NCBI GenBank assembly: GCA_040401595.1
Contig: JBBAOE010000014.1
Coordinates: forward strand, 1-64,000
Length of the DNA: 64,000 bases
Direction of reading: 5' to 3'
From: RFPW01 sp040401595
GTDB taxonomy: Bacteria; Pseudomonadota; Gammaproteobacteria; Burkholderiales; Burkholderiaceae_E
Part shown: positions 42,861 through 51,828 of the stretch, in pieces
How positions within the stretch are numbered: position 1 is the stretch's first letter
Layout of the letters: each line of letters opens with the position of its first letter
The notes under the pieces: model-generated
Databases searched by the model: none
Told to the model about the DNA's origin: nothing
Seen by the model: the letters and a program-made list of their open reading frames with translations, nothing else
Translations under genes and position numbers: made by a program

Positions 42861-43705
42861 CCCGTCTCCCGCATCCGAAGCTGGCGAGCTGATTCCTCGA
42901 AACGGGCATCCTCGATTCCCAGCAGAACCGACTCCAGATCAACCGGCTTGACCTTTGGATCGAAGCGCCCGGTCAGAACCGACTCCGGCGTCAAAAGTCC
43001 TCGCTCGTAGATCGACCAGATTTCACGCCCATAGTTCGTCGTCAGAAGATCGGGCGCAAAGCGGCCGAAGTAGTTGCGCAAGTTGGCAACATCCCGTTCA
43101 AGCATCCCGGCAGCATGATTGTTACCGGCAGCATCAACCGCCTGCGGCAGATCGATGATCACGGGCCCATCAGCAGCGATCAGGATGTTGAATTCCGACA
43201 GGTCACCATGCACCACCCCGGCGCACAACATTCTGACCACTTCTCGCAGGAGCGCTTCGTGATAGGCACAGGCCTGTTCTGCTGTGAAGTGGACATCGTT
43301 CAGTCGGGGAGCGGCATCGCCATCCTCGTCGCAGACGAGCTCCATCAGGAGCACCCCTTCGAGAAAATTGAATGGCTTGGGCACCCGAACACCGGCTGCG
43401 GCGAGTCGATAGAGGGCATCGACTTCAGCGCTCTGCCAGGCGGCTTCCTGCGCCTGGCGCCCGTAGCGAGTCCCCTTTGCCATGGCCCGGGCCTGACGAC
43501 TGTTTTTCGTCTTCCGGTTTTCCGTGTAATCGACCGCCTGCCGGAAGCTGCGGTGCGTGGCTTCCTTGTAAACCTTGGCGCAGCGGATCTCTTGCCCACA
43601 GCGCACCACAAACACCATGGCTTCCTTGCCACTGGTGAGTTGGCGCAGGACTTCGTCAATCAGACCCTCTTCCAGGAGGGGGCGCAGCCGATCGGGAGTT
43701 TTCAT
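42857..43705 (-). CDS. RIO1-family protein kinase
   Basis: 282 residues. The RIO kinase fold: flexible-loop LTSGKEAMVFVV (nucleotide-binding), CAKVYKEATHRSF with the catalytic Lys, hinge LMELVCDEDG, catalytic loop VVHGDLSEFNIL (Asp and Asn) and metal loop VIIDLPQAVD (Asp). Bacterial RIO kinases of this PA4780 type autophosphorylate on serine; the targets are largely unknown. It is the first gene of a two-gene unit with DUF1415. Confidence 0.88.
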   Translation of the reverse strand: MKTPDRLRPLLEEGLIDEVLRQLTSGKEAMVFVVRCGQEIRCAKVYKEATHRSFRQAVDYTENRKTKNSRQARAMAKGTRYGRQAQEAAWQSAEVDALYRLAAAGVRVPKPFNFLEGVLLMELVCDEDGDAAPRLNDVHFTAEQACAYHEALLREVVRMLCAGVVHGDLSEFNILIAADGPVIIDLPQAVDAAGNNHAAGMLERDVANLRNYFGRFAPDLLTTNYGREIWSIYERGLLTPESVLTGRFDPKVKPVDLESVLLGIEDARFEESARQLRMRETG

Positions 43706-44099
43706 GATTCGTATTCTGCGCCCATTGGTTGGGGCTGCGTCAGAAACGTGAATCGAGCCAGCGGCAAATCCCTGGCCAAAACCAGCAGCATGCCGGCCAT
43801 CGAGTCAGACTCCAGCCGCATCAGATTCAGCAAAGAGATGGTTTAGCCAGATTTTGAGGCGCTGACGATCCATTACTCCCAGACCAGCGCCGATATCTGC
43901 GCCCGACTGCCTCGCCGCCCAGAAACTGCTGTCTTTCGCATCTATCTTCTGGACGACCTACTGATGGAGATACTCAATCGTCCTTCCACAGCAGCTTGAT
44001 ATCGCATTGGGTTTACCCTTAGTTCCTTGGCGAGATCATATCGTGCTCGGGAACTGTGATTTGCAGCGAATCACCAAGACACAGAAATAAATCCAGCAT
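43706..44099. other. Non-coding stretch upstream of the RIO kinase
   Basis: 394 bases between the RIO kinase start and the dehydratase stop. Short open frames on both strands (for example 43740-43846 plus) have no recognisable product. No clear hairpin terminator or known regulatory motif was seen. It should contain the kinase promoter. Confidence 0.35.
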
Positions 44100-45800
44100 T
44101 CAGTCGGTCGATACGCCCGAAGCACGCGGGGGCCGCAGAAAATCGAAATCGACTCCTTGATCGGCCTGTAATACCGACTGCAGGAAGAGTTTCCGATACC
44201 CGCGCTCCGCACGCGGTTCAACAACTGGATGCTCAGCCGCGCGCCGATCCATTTCGTCCGACGAGACCAACAGCGAAATTTCCCGATTCTGAACGCTTAA
44301 CCGGATGCGATCACCGTTCCGCACATACGCCAGTGGCCCACCGATCGCCGATTCTGGGGCCACGTGTAACACAATGGTTCCAAACGCAGTACCACTCATA
44401 CGACCGTCTGAGATTCGAACCATATCCTTGACCCCAGCCTGGGCAAGCTTGCGTGGAATGGGCAGATAACCGGCCTCGGGCATGCCTGGCGCCCCTTTGG
44501 GACCAATGTGCTTAAGGACCAGAATGTCCTGCGCGGTTACATCCAGAGAATCATCATCGATGCGGGCAGCGAGATCCTCGAGGTTCTCAAAAACCACTGC
44601 ACGGCCTTCGTGCTCCATCAAGGTCGGGTCGGCTGCCGATTGTTTAATAATCGCGCCCTCGGGCGCAAGATTTCCGCGCAGTACGGCAATCCCGCCTTGC
44701 GGATAAATGGGATCAGCCAGCGGGCGAACGATCCGTTGAGCGAATCCGGGCCCGGCCCGTTCGATCTCCTCGCCCAGCGTGCGGCCGGTGACGGTCAATG
44801 CCTCCAGGTGAAGGAGCGGTTTGAGCTCCCGCAGGAGGGTGGCCATACCCCCCGCGTGATGGAAATCCTCCATGTAGTGTTGGCCCGACGGTTTGAGATC
44901 GAGCAGCACCGGCGTCTCGCGGCCCATCCGGTCGAGTTCCGCCAGATCAATCTCCAGGCCTACCCGCCCAGCGATTGCGGCGAGATGCACGATCCCATTG
45001 GTTGAACCACCGATCGCCAGGAGTACTCGCATCGCATTGTGAAATGCTGAAGGGGTCAGAACTCGATCAATCGTCAGCCGGTCAGCCGCCATTTGCACTG
45101 CCTGCGCGCCGGTCATCTCGGCGATCCGCAACCGCTCGGCTGTCACTGCCGGGGGCGAAGCCCCGCCTGGCAAGGTGATCCCCAAGGCCTCGGCAATGCA
45201 TGCCATGGTGCTGGCCGTACCCATCACGGAGCACGTACCAACACTGGCCACCAGCTGGTCGTTGACCTCCGCGGTCTGTGCGGCGTCGATCTCCTGGGCC
45301 CGAAACTTCGCCCAGTAACGACGACAGTCGGTACAGGCGCCGACGCGCTCCCCCCGATGTGAACCCGTCAACATCGATCCGGTAATCAGCTGGATCGTGG
45401 GAATTCCCGCTGATGCTGCGCCCATGAGCTGTGCTGGTACGGTTTTGTCGCAGCCCCCAATCAAGACCACCGCATCCATCGGCTGGGCACGGATCATTTC
45501 CTCGGTATCGATTGACATGAGGTTGCGCAAATACATGCTGGTCGGCGCTGCAAAGCTCTCATGGATTGAAATCGTGGGGAAAGCCATCGGCAGACCACCG
45601 GCGAGCATGACGCCGCGCTTGACCGCCTCAATCAGCTGCGGGGCATTGCCGTGGCAGGGGTTGTAGTCACTCCCGGTGTTGGCGATCCCGATGACGGGCC
45701 GATCGAGCGAGGCATCGGTATAGCCCGCGCCTTTGATGAATGCCTTTCGCAAAAAAAGCGAAAACTCCTGGTCGCCGTAGCTGGTCAGGCCCTTGCGCAT
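44100..45800 (-). CDS. IlvD/Edd-family dehydratase (sugar-acid dehydratase-like)
   Basis: 566 residues. Fe-S enzymes of this family remove water from dihydroxy acids or sugar acids. Candidate cluster cysteines: Cys49 (SDYNPCHGN), Cys117 (IGGCDKT) and Cys190 (SVGTCSVMGTAST); an extra pair is seen in GACTDCRR. The C-terminal SDGRMSGTAFGTIVLHVAPE is the family signature 2 region. NPCHG and the length of ~570-590 resemble L-arabinonate/xylonate dehydratases more than biosynthetic IlvD, but the separation is not certain. ATG 45800 begins MRKGLTSYGDQEFSLFLRKA, a typical start. The gene stands alone. Confidence 0.82.
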   Translation of the reverse strand: MRKGLTSYGDQEFSLFLRKAFIKGAGYTDASLDRPVIGIANTGSDYNPCHGNAPQLIEAVKRGVMLAGGLPMAFPTISIHESFAAPTSMYLRNLMSIDTEEMIRAQPMDAVVLIGGCDKTVPAQLMGAASAGIPTIQLITGSMLTGSHRGERVGACTDCRRYWAKFRAQEIDAAQTAEVNDQLVASVGTCSVMGTASTMACIAEALGITLPGGASPPAVTAERLRIAEMTGAQAVQMAADRLTIDRVLTPSAFHNAMRVLLAIGGSTNGIVHLAAIAGRVGLEIDLAELDRMGRETPVLLDLKPSGQHYMEDFHHAGGMATLLRELKPLLHLEALTVTGRTLGEEIERAGPGFAQRIVRPLADPIYPQGGIAVLRGNLAPEGAIIKQSAADPTLMEHEGRAVVFENLEDLAARIDDDSLDVTAQDILVLKHIGPKGAPGMPEAGYLPIPRKLAQAGVKDMVRISDGRMSGTAFGTIVLHVAPESAIGGPLAYVRNGDRIRLSVQNREISLLVSSDEMDRRAAEHPVVEPRAERGYRKLFLQSVLQADQGVDFDFLRPPRASGVSTD

Positions 45801-45907
45801 GAGAGAACTCCTGGTAAAGCCTTGGTGTTGAGGAGCGTACATTCGGGGGCACGCACCCCTGACCTAAAATTCTACGGCTCTTTGTCGGATCAACCTGTTC
45901 AAGCCCC

Positions 45908-46843
45908 ATGTTTAGCTACCGCCATGCTTTTCACGCCGGCAATCATGCCGACGTTCTCAAACATCTTGTTCTGCTGACGATTCTTCGTCATTTGACCCAG
46001 AAAGACACGGCGCTGCAGGTCATCGATACCCACGCTGGCGCAGGTCTGTATCGATTGGACACCGACCAGGCCAATACGAGTGCAGAAGCCCACGACGGCA
46101 TTCTTCGACTGGTACGTGCGGTCACGTCGCACGGCGCACCAACCGGGCAACGCACCGCCCAATCGGCCAAGATCCTGTGTGCGCCTGCGCTCACCGAGTA
46201 CCTGGATGCGGTCAAATCGTTTAATCCTGATGGTGGCTGGGCGATTTATCCCGGCTCGCCTTTCCTGATTCAACAACAACTGCGTGACCGTGACCGCCTC
46301 AAGCTCTACGAGCTTCACCCGACCGATACCAAATTGTTGACGGCCAATATCGCGCAACTCCAAGCGGGACGCAAAGTGGCGATCTTGCGTGAAGATGGCT
46401 TCGAGGGACTCAAGAAATTTCTGCCCCCGCCCTCGCGCCGCGCACTCGTTCTGTGCGATCCCAGCTACGAACTCAAAACGGATTACGCTCGCGTGGTCAA
46501 GATGGTGGCGGATGCACTGCAGCGGTTCGCGACCGGAACTTACGTGATCTGGTATCCCGTCCTGCCTCGCCTAGATGCCCAGGAACTGCCCCGTAAACTC
46601 TGGAATCTCGCGACCCGGACCCGGCGGCCCTGGTTGCACTGCAGTTTGAACGTCGGCGCACCGGGGATGGGGAACGGTCGTGCGGGCGCCGATGATCCCC
46701 GCCCGGGGCTTTGTGCGAGCGCCATGTTCGTGATCAACCCACCCTATACCTTGTACGCGGCACTCAAAGAAGCGCTGCCGCAACTGACCCGATTTCTCGC
46801 TCGGGATGCATCGGCACAATTTTCACTGGACGCGGGCGACTGA
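45908..46843 (+). CDS. rlmJ: 23S rRNA (adenine-2030-N6)-methyltransferase RlmJ
   Basis: 311 residues. MFSYRHAFHAGNHADVLKH is the exact type of start shared by the family. VIDTHAGAGLY is the SAM-binding motif, CDPSYELK takes the place of the (D/N)PPY catalytic motif (here DPSYE), and YVIWYPVL follows. The C-terminal portion carries an insertion (GAPGMGNGRAGADDPRPG) compared with E. coli RlmJ (280 residues). The enzyme methylates A2030 of 23S rRNA. It is divergent from the dehydratase and lies alone. Confidence 0.9.
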   Translation: MFSYRHAFHAGNHADVLKHLVLLTILRHLTQKDTALQVIDTHAGAGLYRLDTDQANTSAEAHDGILRLVRAVTSHGAPTGQRTAQSAKILCAPALTEYLDAVKSFNPDGGWAIYPGSPFLIQQQLRDRDRLKLYELHPTDTKLLTANIAQLQAGRKVAILREDGFEGLKKFLPPPSRRALVLCDPSYELKTDYARVVKMVADALQRFATGTYVIWYPVLPRLDAQELPRKLWNLATRTRRPWLHCSLNVGAPGMGNGRAGADDPRPGLCASAMFVINPPYTLYAALKEALPQLTRFLARDASAQFSLDAGD

Positions 46844-47068
46844 ACCGCAGCTACCGAGGCGGGCGGAACCCATTCCGGACAAATTCAACACCAAGTCAGG
46901 ACCAAGGGTTTTTCCGGGGTCCGCAGCGCAGAAAATCAAAGTTCCGCCATGAGATTCTTGGCCCCGGACGTCGTCGATACGACGAACGCTGATTGGCCCG
47001 TTGTCCGTAGCCGTTGCAACCGGCTTGGCCTGGACGATCCCGACTACAACAGACGATTGAGGAACCCC

Positions 47069-48049
47069 ATGGATCGGAGACAAATCATTGCGTGGATGGC
47101 CGCCACCGCGGCAGCCAATCTTGCAAACCCCGCGTGGGCTCAAAGCGGCGTTAGTAAACAAGCCCGGTTTATCGTTGGATTTCCAGCGGGTGGCGTTGTG
47201 GATTTTGCGATCCGGACGACGGCTGATGCACTGTCGGCCAATGGCCAACCCCTGTCGATCATCGAAAATCGGGCTGGAGCCTCTGGCAACATTGCCCTGG
47301 AGTTCGTAGCCCGCCAGAGCCCTGAATCCCATCAATTTGCGGTGCTGTCGAATTCAGTGCTGACCACAAACCCATTTGTGCCACAGCTTTCGTCCAAAGC
47401 TGTGGACGCATTCAAGGACTTGGTTCCGGTCGCTGCGATCGCCGACATGGTGTTGCTTCTTGCCGTCACACCCCAACTTGGGGTCACCACTCTCGAACAG
47501 TTCCTGGCCAAGGCCCGCGAACCCGGCCAGCGACTTCGGGTTGGACTGGCCGGCACCGGGACGCCCCACCACCTGTCTGCCCTGCTGCTGGAACGCTCAG
47601 CCAATCTGGATCTGACCATGGTTCCCTACAAGGGCGGCCCGCCCATGATTGCGGACGCCGCAGGCGGACATCTGGATGCGGTGTTCACCACCATCCCCGT
47701 GGGCGGTCCGATGGTTGCGAGCGGAAAACTGCGCTGGATCGCCGTCGTGCAGCCCAACACCTTGAAAAACCTCCCCGGCGTTCCCTCACTCGTGGACGTG
47801 TTCAAAGGTCAATCCATCCCGTCCTGGATCGCTGTCTGGGCGCCTGCCTCGATGGCACCCGAAACCCTCGATTCGATGAATGCCCTGCTCAACGCCGCCA
47901 TCAACAGTCCGGCGACTGCAGCCAAGCTGCGCAATAATGGCCTCGAGCCTCTCAACCTGAGCCGCGCCGAGATGACCAGACGTCTAAACGACGAGGCCAG
48001 ATTCATGAAAGACTTTCTGGGCAAAATCAAACTCGACTTTCAGACCTGA
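47069..48049 (+). CDS. Bug/TctC-family solute receptor
   Basis: 326 residues with a signal peptide (DRRQIIAWMAATAAANLANPAWAQ region; Tat-like RRQ start). ARFIVGFPAGGVVDFAIR, IENRAGASGNIALEFVA and VPYKGGPPMIADAAGGHLD are the family blocks. GAGGAA precedes ATG 47069 by a few bases. It heads a gene string with the RraA-like aldolase and the enamidase-like hydrolase, suggesting it captures the compound they degrade. Confidence 0.88.
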   Translation: MDRRQIIAWMAATAAANLANPAWAQSGVSKQARFIVGFPAGGVVDFAIRTTADALSANGQPLSIIENRAGASGNIALEFVARQSPESHQFAVLSNSVLTTNPFVPQLSSKAVDAFKDLVPVAAIADMVLLLAVTPQLGVTTLEQFLAKAREPGQRLRVGLAGTGTPHHLSALLLERSANLDLTMVPYKGGPPMIADAAGGHLDAVFTTIPVGGPMVASGKLRWIAVVQPNTLKNLPGVPSLVDVFKGQSIPSWIAVWAPASMAPETLDSMNALLNAAINSPATAAKLRNNGLEPLNLSRAEMTRRLNDEARFMKDFLGKIKLDFQT

Positions 48050-48109
48050 TTCCCCTGCAATGACGTTGCTGAAAACGCTCTTCGAACCACAAAAACCCAA
48101 AGGATGTCC

Positions 48110-48784
48110 ATGCTCGGTCTTCAAATTCTGAAGCGTCGCCAGGCCGTCAGCCTTGAGCTCGCAAAACAGTTCCTCGACATTCCGGTGTCCAATGTCAGCG
48201 ATTGCATGTCGCGGATGTTCTCCGGCGGCGCACGCCTGCGCCCCATGCATCAGGGCAATGCCATGGCAGGCCCCGCCATGACGGTTCGTGTGCGCCCCGG
48301 TGACAACCTGATGATTCACAAGGCCCTGAGCCTGATTACGCCGGGCGACGTCATTGTGGTCGATGGCGGAGGCGATCTCACCAATGCCCTGATCGGCGAA
48401 ATCATGTCCACCATCGCCCAATCGAGGGGCGCCGCGGGGATCGTCATTAACGGCGCCATTCGAGACGCGCGGGCACTGCGCGAGGGGACTTTCCCGGTCT
48501 TTGCCGCCGGCGTCACCCACCGGGGCCCTTACAAGGACGGTCCTGGCGAAATCAACACGACCATCGCGATCGACGGCATGGTGATTCAACCGGGCGATCT
48601 CATCATCGGCGATGACGACGGCATCCTCTGCCTGCCTTACGATCAGGCGGAAGCGTTGTTAGCTGCTGCCCGAGCAAAAGCCGCTGTGGAAGCCCAAATG
48701 ATGGCTGCAATTGCAGCGGGCACTTACAGCGCGGCGTGGATTGATGAAACCCTGACGCGACTGAAATGCCCAACCGAATTCTGA
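48110..48784 (+). CDS. RraA-like / HMG-CHA aldolase family protein
   Basis: 224 residues. FLDIPVSNVSDCMSRM, AMTVRVRPGDNLMIHKAL, VVDGGGDLTNALIGEIMS and GIVINGAIRDARAL form the RraA fold; GEIMSTIAQSRG followed by NGAIRD provides the metal-site Asp and the Arg of the aldolase branch. These enzymes cleave 4-hydroxy-4-methyl-2-oxoglutarate-like acids or decarboxylate oxaloacetate. ATG 48110 is preferred to ATG 48104, since AAAGGA then has six-base spacing. It follows the Bug receptor; an acid from ring cleavage is the likely substrate (inference). Confidence 0.8.
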   Translation: MLGLQILKRRQAVSLELAKQFLDIPVSNVSDCMSRMFSGGARLRPMHQGNAMAGPAMTVRVRPGDNLMIHKALSLITPGDVIVVDGGGDLTNALIGEIMSTIAQSRGAAGIVINGAIRDARALREGTFPVFAAGVTHRGPYKDGPGEINTTIAIDGMVIQPGDLIIGDDDGILCLPYDQAEALLAAARAKAAVEAQMMAAIAAGTYSAAWIDETLTRLKCPTEF

Positions 48785-48787
48785 GAA

Positions 48788-49081
48788 TCAGACGCCCTCG
48801 ATAATCCGCAGGTCGCGCACCACCGAATTGGTGCCCAGCGCGACCAGCGCCTCCTGGTAGCCTGGACTGGCGTAGGCTGCTAGCGCAGCGTCAACTGATT
48901 CAAATTCGACCAGGACGGTGCGCTGCGCAATCCCTGCCTCCTTCACAGCGGCGGGCATTCCGCGGGCGAGAAATTTACCCCCTCCCGAAGTGATGGCTGG
49001 CAGCGCGAGCTTGGCATACGCAGCCAGCGCGTCGGCATCATGAATGGTGTGATAGGCGCTGATCCAGTAGGCTTTGGACAT
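48788..49081 (-). CDS. DUF1330 family protein
   Basis: 97 residues: MSKAYWISAYHTIHDADALAAYAKLA, then GGKFLARG and RTVLVEFESVDAALAAYASPGYQEAL. This is the dimeric ferredoxin-like DUF1330 fold (pattern Y....PAI...GG.FL.RG, R.V...F.S...A...Y.SP.Y). No enzymatic role is established. It is on the opposite strand to its neighbours, three bases from the aldolase stop. Confidence 0.85.
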   Translation of the reverse strand: MSKAYWISAYHTIHDADALAAYAKLALPAITSGGGKFLARGMPAAVKEAGIAQRTVLVEFESVDAALAAYASPGYQEALVALGTNSVVRDLRIIEGV

Positions 49082-49229
49082 GAAGATACTCTCTCGTTTG
49101 TGATTTCACTCTAAGGCCCAAGGGTATTGAATACCCGCGCTTGAGCCCGGTTAAACCGAACATGCCGGAAACCAAGCATGCCGGATTGCCAGTAAAGCAT
49201 ATTGCACCCAACTCGATCAGGATGACCTT

Positions 49230-50426
49230 ATGAAGACTGCAATTGTGAATCTCGGCCGCATCCTGTCGGGGGAATGGCGCGACCCCTTTGTCGAAGGCGA
49301 CTCAATTCTGATGGAGCACGGAAAAATCCAGCAGGTCGGTGTCGTCGCCGATGCCGAACTTGCGCAGTGCGACGTCGTGATCGACGCTGACCGCGCCACC
49401 GCGATTCCAGGTCTGATTGATTCCCAGGTTCACAACACCTTTGGCGACTACACCCCACGTCAGAAAACAGTCGGCTTCTTGGAAAGCTACGTCCACGGCG
49501 GGGTCACGACAGCGATCAGCGCGTCGGAAGTCCACGTACCCGGGCGGCCTAAAGACCCGGCCGGGGTCAAAGCCCTGGCAGTCGCTGCAATGAAGTGCTT
49601 TGAGCACTACCGCCCGGGCGGCATGCGGGTTTGGGCAGGAGCCGTCATTCTCGAACCCGGCCTGGTGGAGCGCGATTTTGAAGAAATCGCGGCACAGGGC
49701 GTCTGGCTCGCCAAGGCCGGATTTGGCGGCGTGAAAACCCCGTTTGACTATGCCCCAATGATTGGATGGGCCAAAAAACATGGCATGACGACGCTCGTGC
49801 ATACCGGAGGCTCTTCGATCCCGGGCTCCTCCGGGATTTGGGCCGACCACCTGATTGCGATGCAGGCCGACGTGTCCTTTCACACCAATGGTGGGCCGGT
49901 GGCAATGCCCGATGAGGACTATCCTCGACTGGTCAACGAGTCCTCGATGGCGCTGCAAGTGTGTACGGCCGGAAACTTGCGCACGACCTTGCTGCTCGGT
50001 CACCTGATTCGCCAGGCCAACCAGTTCGACCGATTTCTGATTGCGACCGATACCCCGACCGGCTCCGGGATCATGCCCTTGGGAATGATGTACACCATCA
50101 CCCATCTAGCCAGCCTGGGCAGTATGGCCCCGGAAATCGCCATCGCTGCGGCGACCGGAAATAACGCGCGTGTCTACCGGCGAAATTCCGGTTTTCTCCA
50201 GGTCGGCAAAGATGCTGATGTCGTCCTGATCGATGCCTGCGTCGGAGGATCGAAAAATGACGCGTTGAGTGCGCTTGAAAATGGCGATATCGCTGCAGTG
50301 GCCGCTGTGATTACCGATGGGGTACCCCGATTTGTCGGTCGCAGCCGAAACACACCTGCCGCCATGAAAACGGTTCGGGTCATTCAAAACCGGGTGCCTC
50401 AGGACTATGGCGGCGCCGCGCACTGA
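49230..50426 (+). CDS. Enamidase-like amidohydrolase
   Basis: 398 residues, TIM-barrel amidohydrolase. Metal site: GLIDSQVHNTFGDYTPRQ, where the usual H.H has become Q.H; LVHTGGSS and FHTNGGP supply later His, and LIATDTPTGSGIMPLGM the Asp. FGDYTPRQ followed by a His/Glu barrel resembles enamidase of anaerobic nicotinate breakdown (opens 1,4,5,6-tetrahydro-6-oxonicotinate). The first metal His missing (Gln) matches that of no standard dihydropyrimidinase, so the metal set could be unusual. Downstream of a Bug receptor and an aldolase. Confidence 0.75.
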   Translation: MKTAIVNLGRILSGEWRDPFVEGDSILMEHGKIQQVGVVADAELAQCDVVIDADRATAIPGLIDSQVHNTFGDYTPRQKTVGFLESYVHGGVTTAISASEVHVPGRPKDPAGVKALAVAAMKCFEHYRPGGMRVWAGAVILEPGLVERDFEEIAAQGVWLAKAGFGGVKTPFDYAPMIGWAKKHGMTTLVHTGGSSIPGSSGIWADHLIAMQADVSFHTNGGPVAMPDEDYPRLVNESSMALQVCTAGNLRTTLLLGHLIRQANQFDRFLIATDTPTGSGIMPLGMMYTITHLASLGSMAPEIAIAAATGNNARVYRRNSGFLQVGKDADVVLIDACVGGSKNDALSALENGDIAAVAAVITDGVPRFVGRSRNTPAAMKTVRVIQNRVPQDYGGAAH

Positions 50427-50496
50427 TACATCCCCCCGCGCACCGACACCCAACGCCAACCTCCCGTCCCAATCGATTCGCACAATTCCCTGTCAT

Positions 50497-50561
50497 CCCG
50501 ACCCTGATCCTGACCCTGACCCTGATCCCGATCCCCCATTGACCCATTGACCCATTGACCC
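50497..50561. repeat. Compound tandem repeat abutting a start codon
   Basis: Six hexamers of the form CCYGAY occupy 50497-50532. Then three copies of the octamer CCCATTGA (50535-50558) and a partial CCC run straight into the ATG at 50562. There is no separate Shine-Dalgarno sequence for the following gene, so its ribosome site lies in, or is displaced by, the repeat. Confidence 0.85.
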
Positions 50562-51167
50562 ATGCCCAACGCTGCGAAACCGCCCTTCTCTATCCGCCGC
50601 TGGTACACCTATGAAGAAGAAACTCTAGCGACCGAAATTCATCATCCAGCCGATGGCAATCCTGTGCGCAAAATCGTGGTGGGTGCCTGCATCCACAATC
50701 CGTTCGCCCATGGCGAATTCGCACCGGACCTGAGCGAGATCGTCGAGCAATCGCCCGCATTGGGGCAGGCATTTGGAGAACGCCTCCTCAAGGCGCTCGG
50801 TGGCGATTCGCATTCGAGCGTTGGCAAAGCCTGTCTGGTCGGACTCAACGGCGAATACGAACATGGCAACGCCTTTCTGACGGCGGCATTTGCCAATCCC
50901 CTGCGCGACGTCCTGGGTGGCGGAAAAGCCTGGATCCCGTCGACCGGCAAGCGCGGCGGACCAATGACACCGATCGACATCCCGCTCGCACACAAGCATG
51001 CGCTCTACGTCCGCTCGCACTACGACACCGTGACCGTTGCCTTCCCGGACGGTCCGAACCCCGACGAAGTCCTGGTTCTGATGGCGGTTGCGACCCGGGG
51101 TCGTTTACATGCGCGTCTGGGTGGACTGAACGCGGCCGATATCAAAGCGAACGACGGGCTCTACTAA
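50562..51167 (+). CDS. Amino acid synthesis (AA_synth) family protein
   Basis: 201 residues. IRRWYTYEEETLATEIHHP, RKIVVGACIHNPFA, GDSHSSVGKACLVGLNGEYEHGNAFL and HKHALYVRSHYDTVTV are the blocks of the family known from its Pfam title as amino-acid synthesis, found mainly in Burkholderiales and Rhizobiales; no reaction is proven. Its ATG abuts the octamer repeat. It follows the enamidase-like gene and is probably the last gene of the catabolic string. Confidence 0.75.
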   Translation: MPNAAKPPFSIRRWYTYEEETLATEIHHPADGNPVRKIVVGACIHNPFAHGEFAPDLSEIVEQSPALGQAFGERLLKALGGDSHSSVGKACLVGLNGEYEHGNAFLTAAFANPLRDVLGGGKAWIPSTGKRGGPMTPIDIPLAHKHALYVRSHYDTVTVAFPDGPNPDEVLVLMAVATRGRLHARLGGLNAADIKANDGLY

Positions 51168-51277
51168 CACTCCGTTACAACTCTTTCTGGGTCGAGACGC
51201 TGCACCGGTAAACGCCGGGCCCAGTGGCCGCGTTCAAGGGTCAGGAGCAACGTGTTCCTGACGACCTGAGAACCCAA

Positions 51278-51790
51278 ATGAAACCGAAAACCCTATGGAT
51301 TGCCGCTTCTTGCCTTGCAATGCTCGCGATGACTCAGTCCGCACGAGCCTGGGGCGACCGTGAACAAGCAGCCCTCGCAGGCGCGGTCGTCGGCGGATTG
51401 ATTGCGTCCCAAACGGTCAACGCCGGTATCGTTGGGTATCCAGCGCCGGTTGGTGCCCCGGTCTACTTGCGGAGCCCGGGCGTTAGCTACGCCATGACAC
51501 CTGGATTCGTTACAGGCCCCGTTTACGCGCCAGCGCCGGCCTACTACGGCGCCCCCACACCCATCTACCGGGCACCAGTCTATGTTGCTGCCCCAACCGT
51601 TGGCCTGTATGGCCCAGGCTGGCGTTCTCCCATACCCCCGATCGTGCAATATCGCCCCTTACCAACCTATGCACCAGGGTATGCACCAGGGTCTGGAACA
51701 GCGTATCGCGAGCACGGTTACCGGGGCGAACATGGAGGTGGCTGGGAGCATGACCGTCATGGCGGGCATGGCCGCCATCGCGGCTGGTGA
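51278..51790 (+). CDS. Secreted Pro/Tyr/His-rich protein
   Basis: 170 residues. A signal peptide ends near ARAWGDRE. ALAGAVVGGLIASQTV, a glycine-zipper-like membrane stretch, follows. The middle is Pro/Tyr/Ala-rich with repeated YxAP and PxYxAP units, and the C-terminus is rich in Gly and His (GEHGGGWEHDRHGGHGRHRG). Such proteins are often annotated hypothetical; a His-rich end could bind metal. No family is recognised with confidence. Confidence 0.6.
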   Translation: MKPKTLWIAASCLAMLAMTQSARAWGDREQAALAGAVVGGLIASQTVNAGIVGYPAPVGAPVYLRSPGVSYAMTPGFVTGPVYAPAPAYYGAPTPIYRAPVYVAAPTVGLYGPGWRSPIPPIVQYRPLPTYAPGYAPGSGTAYREHGYRGEHGGGWEHDRHGGHGRHRGW

Positions 51791-51828
51791 TTCAAGGGTC
51801 GAGCAAACCCGCTCAGGACGGGATCGGA

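Noticed and set aside
43115..43846. Plus-strand frame opposite the RIO kinase
   Set aside because: All RIO motifs are on the minus strand; the plus frame lacks any family pattern.
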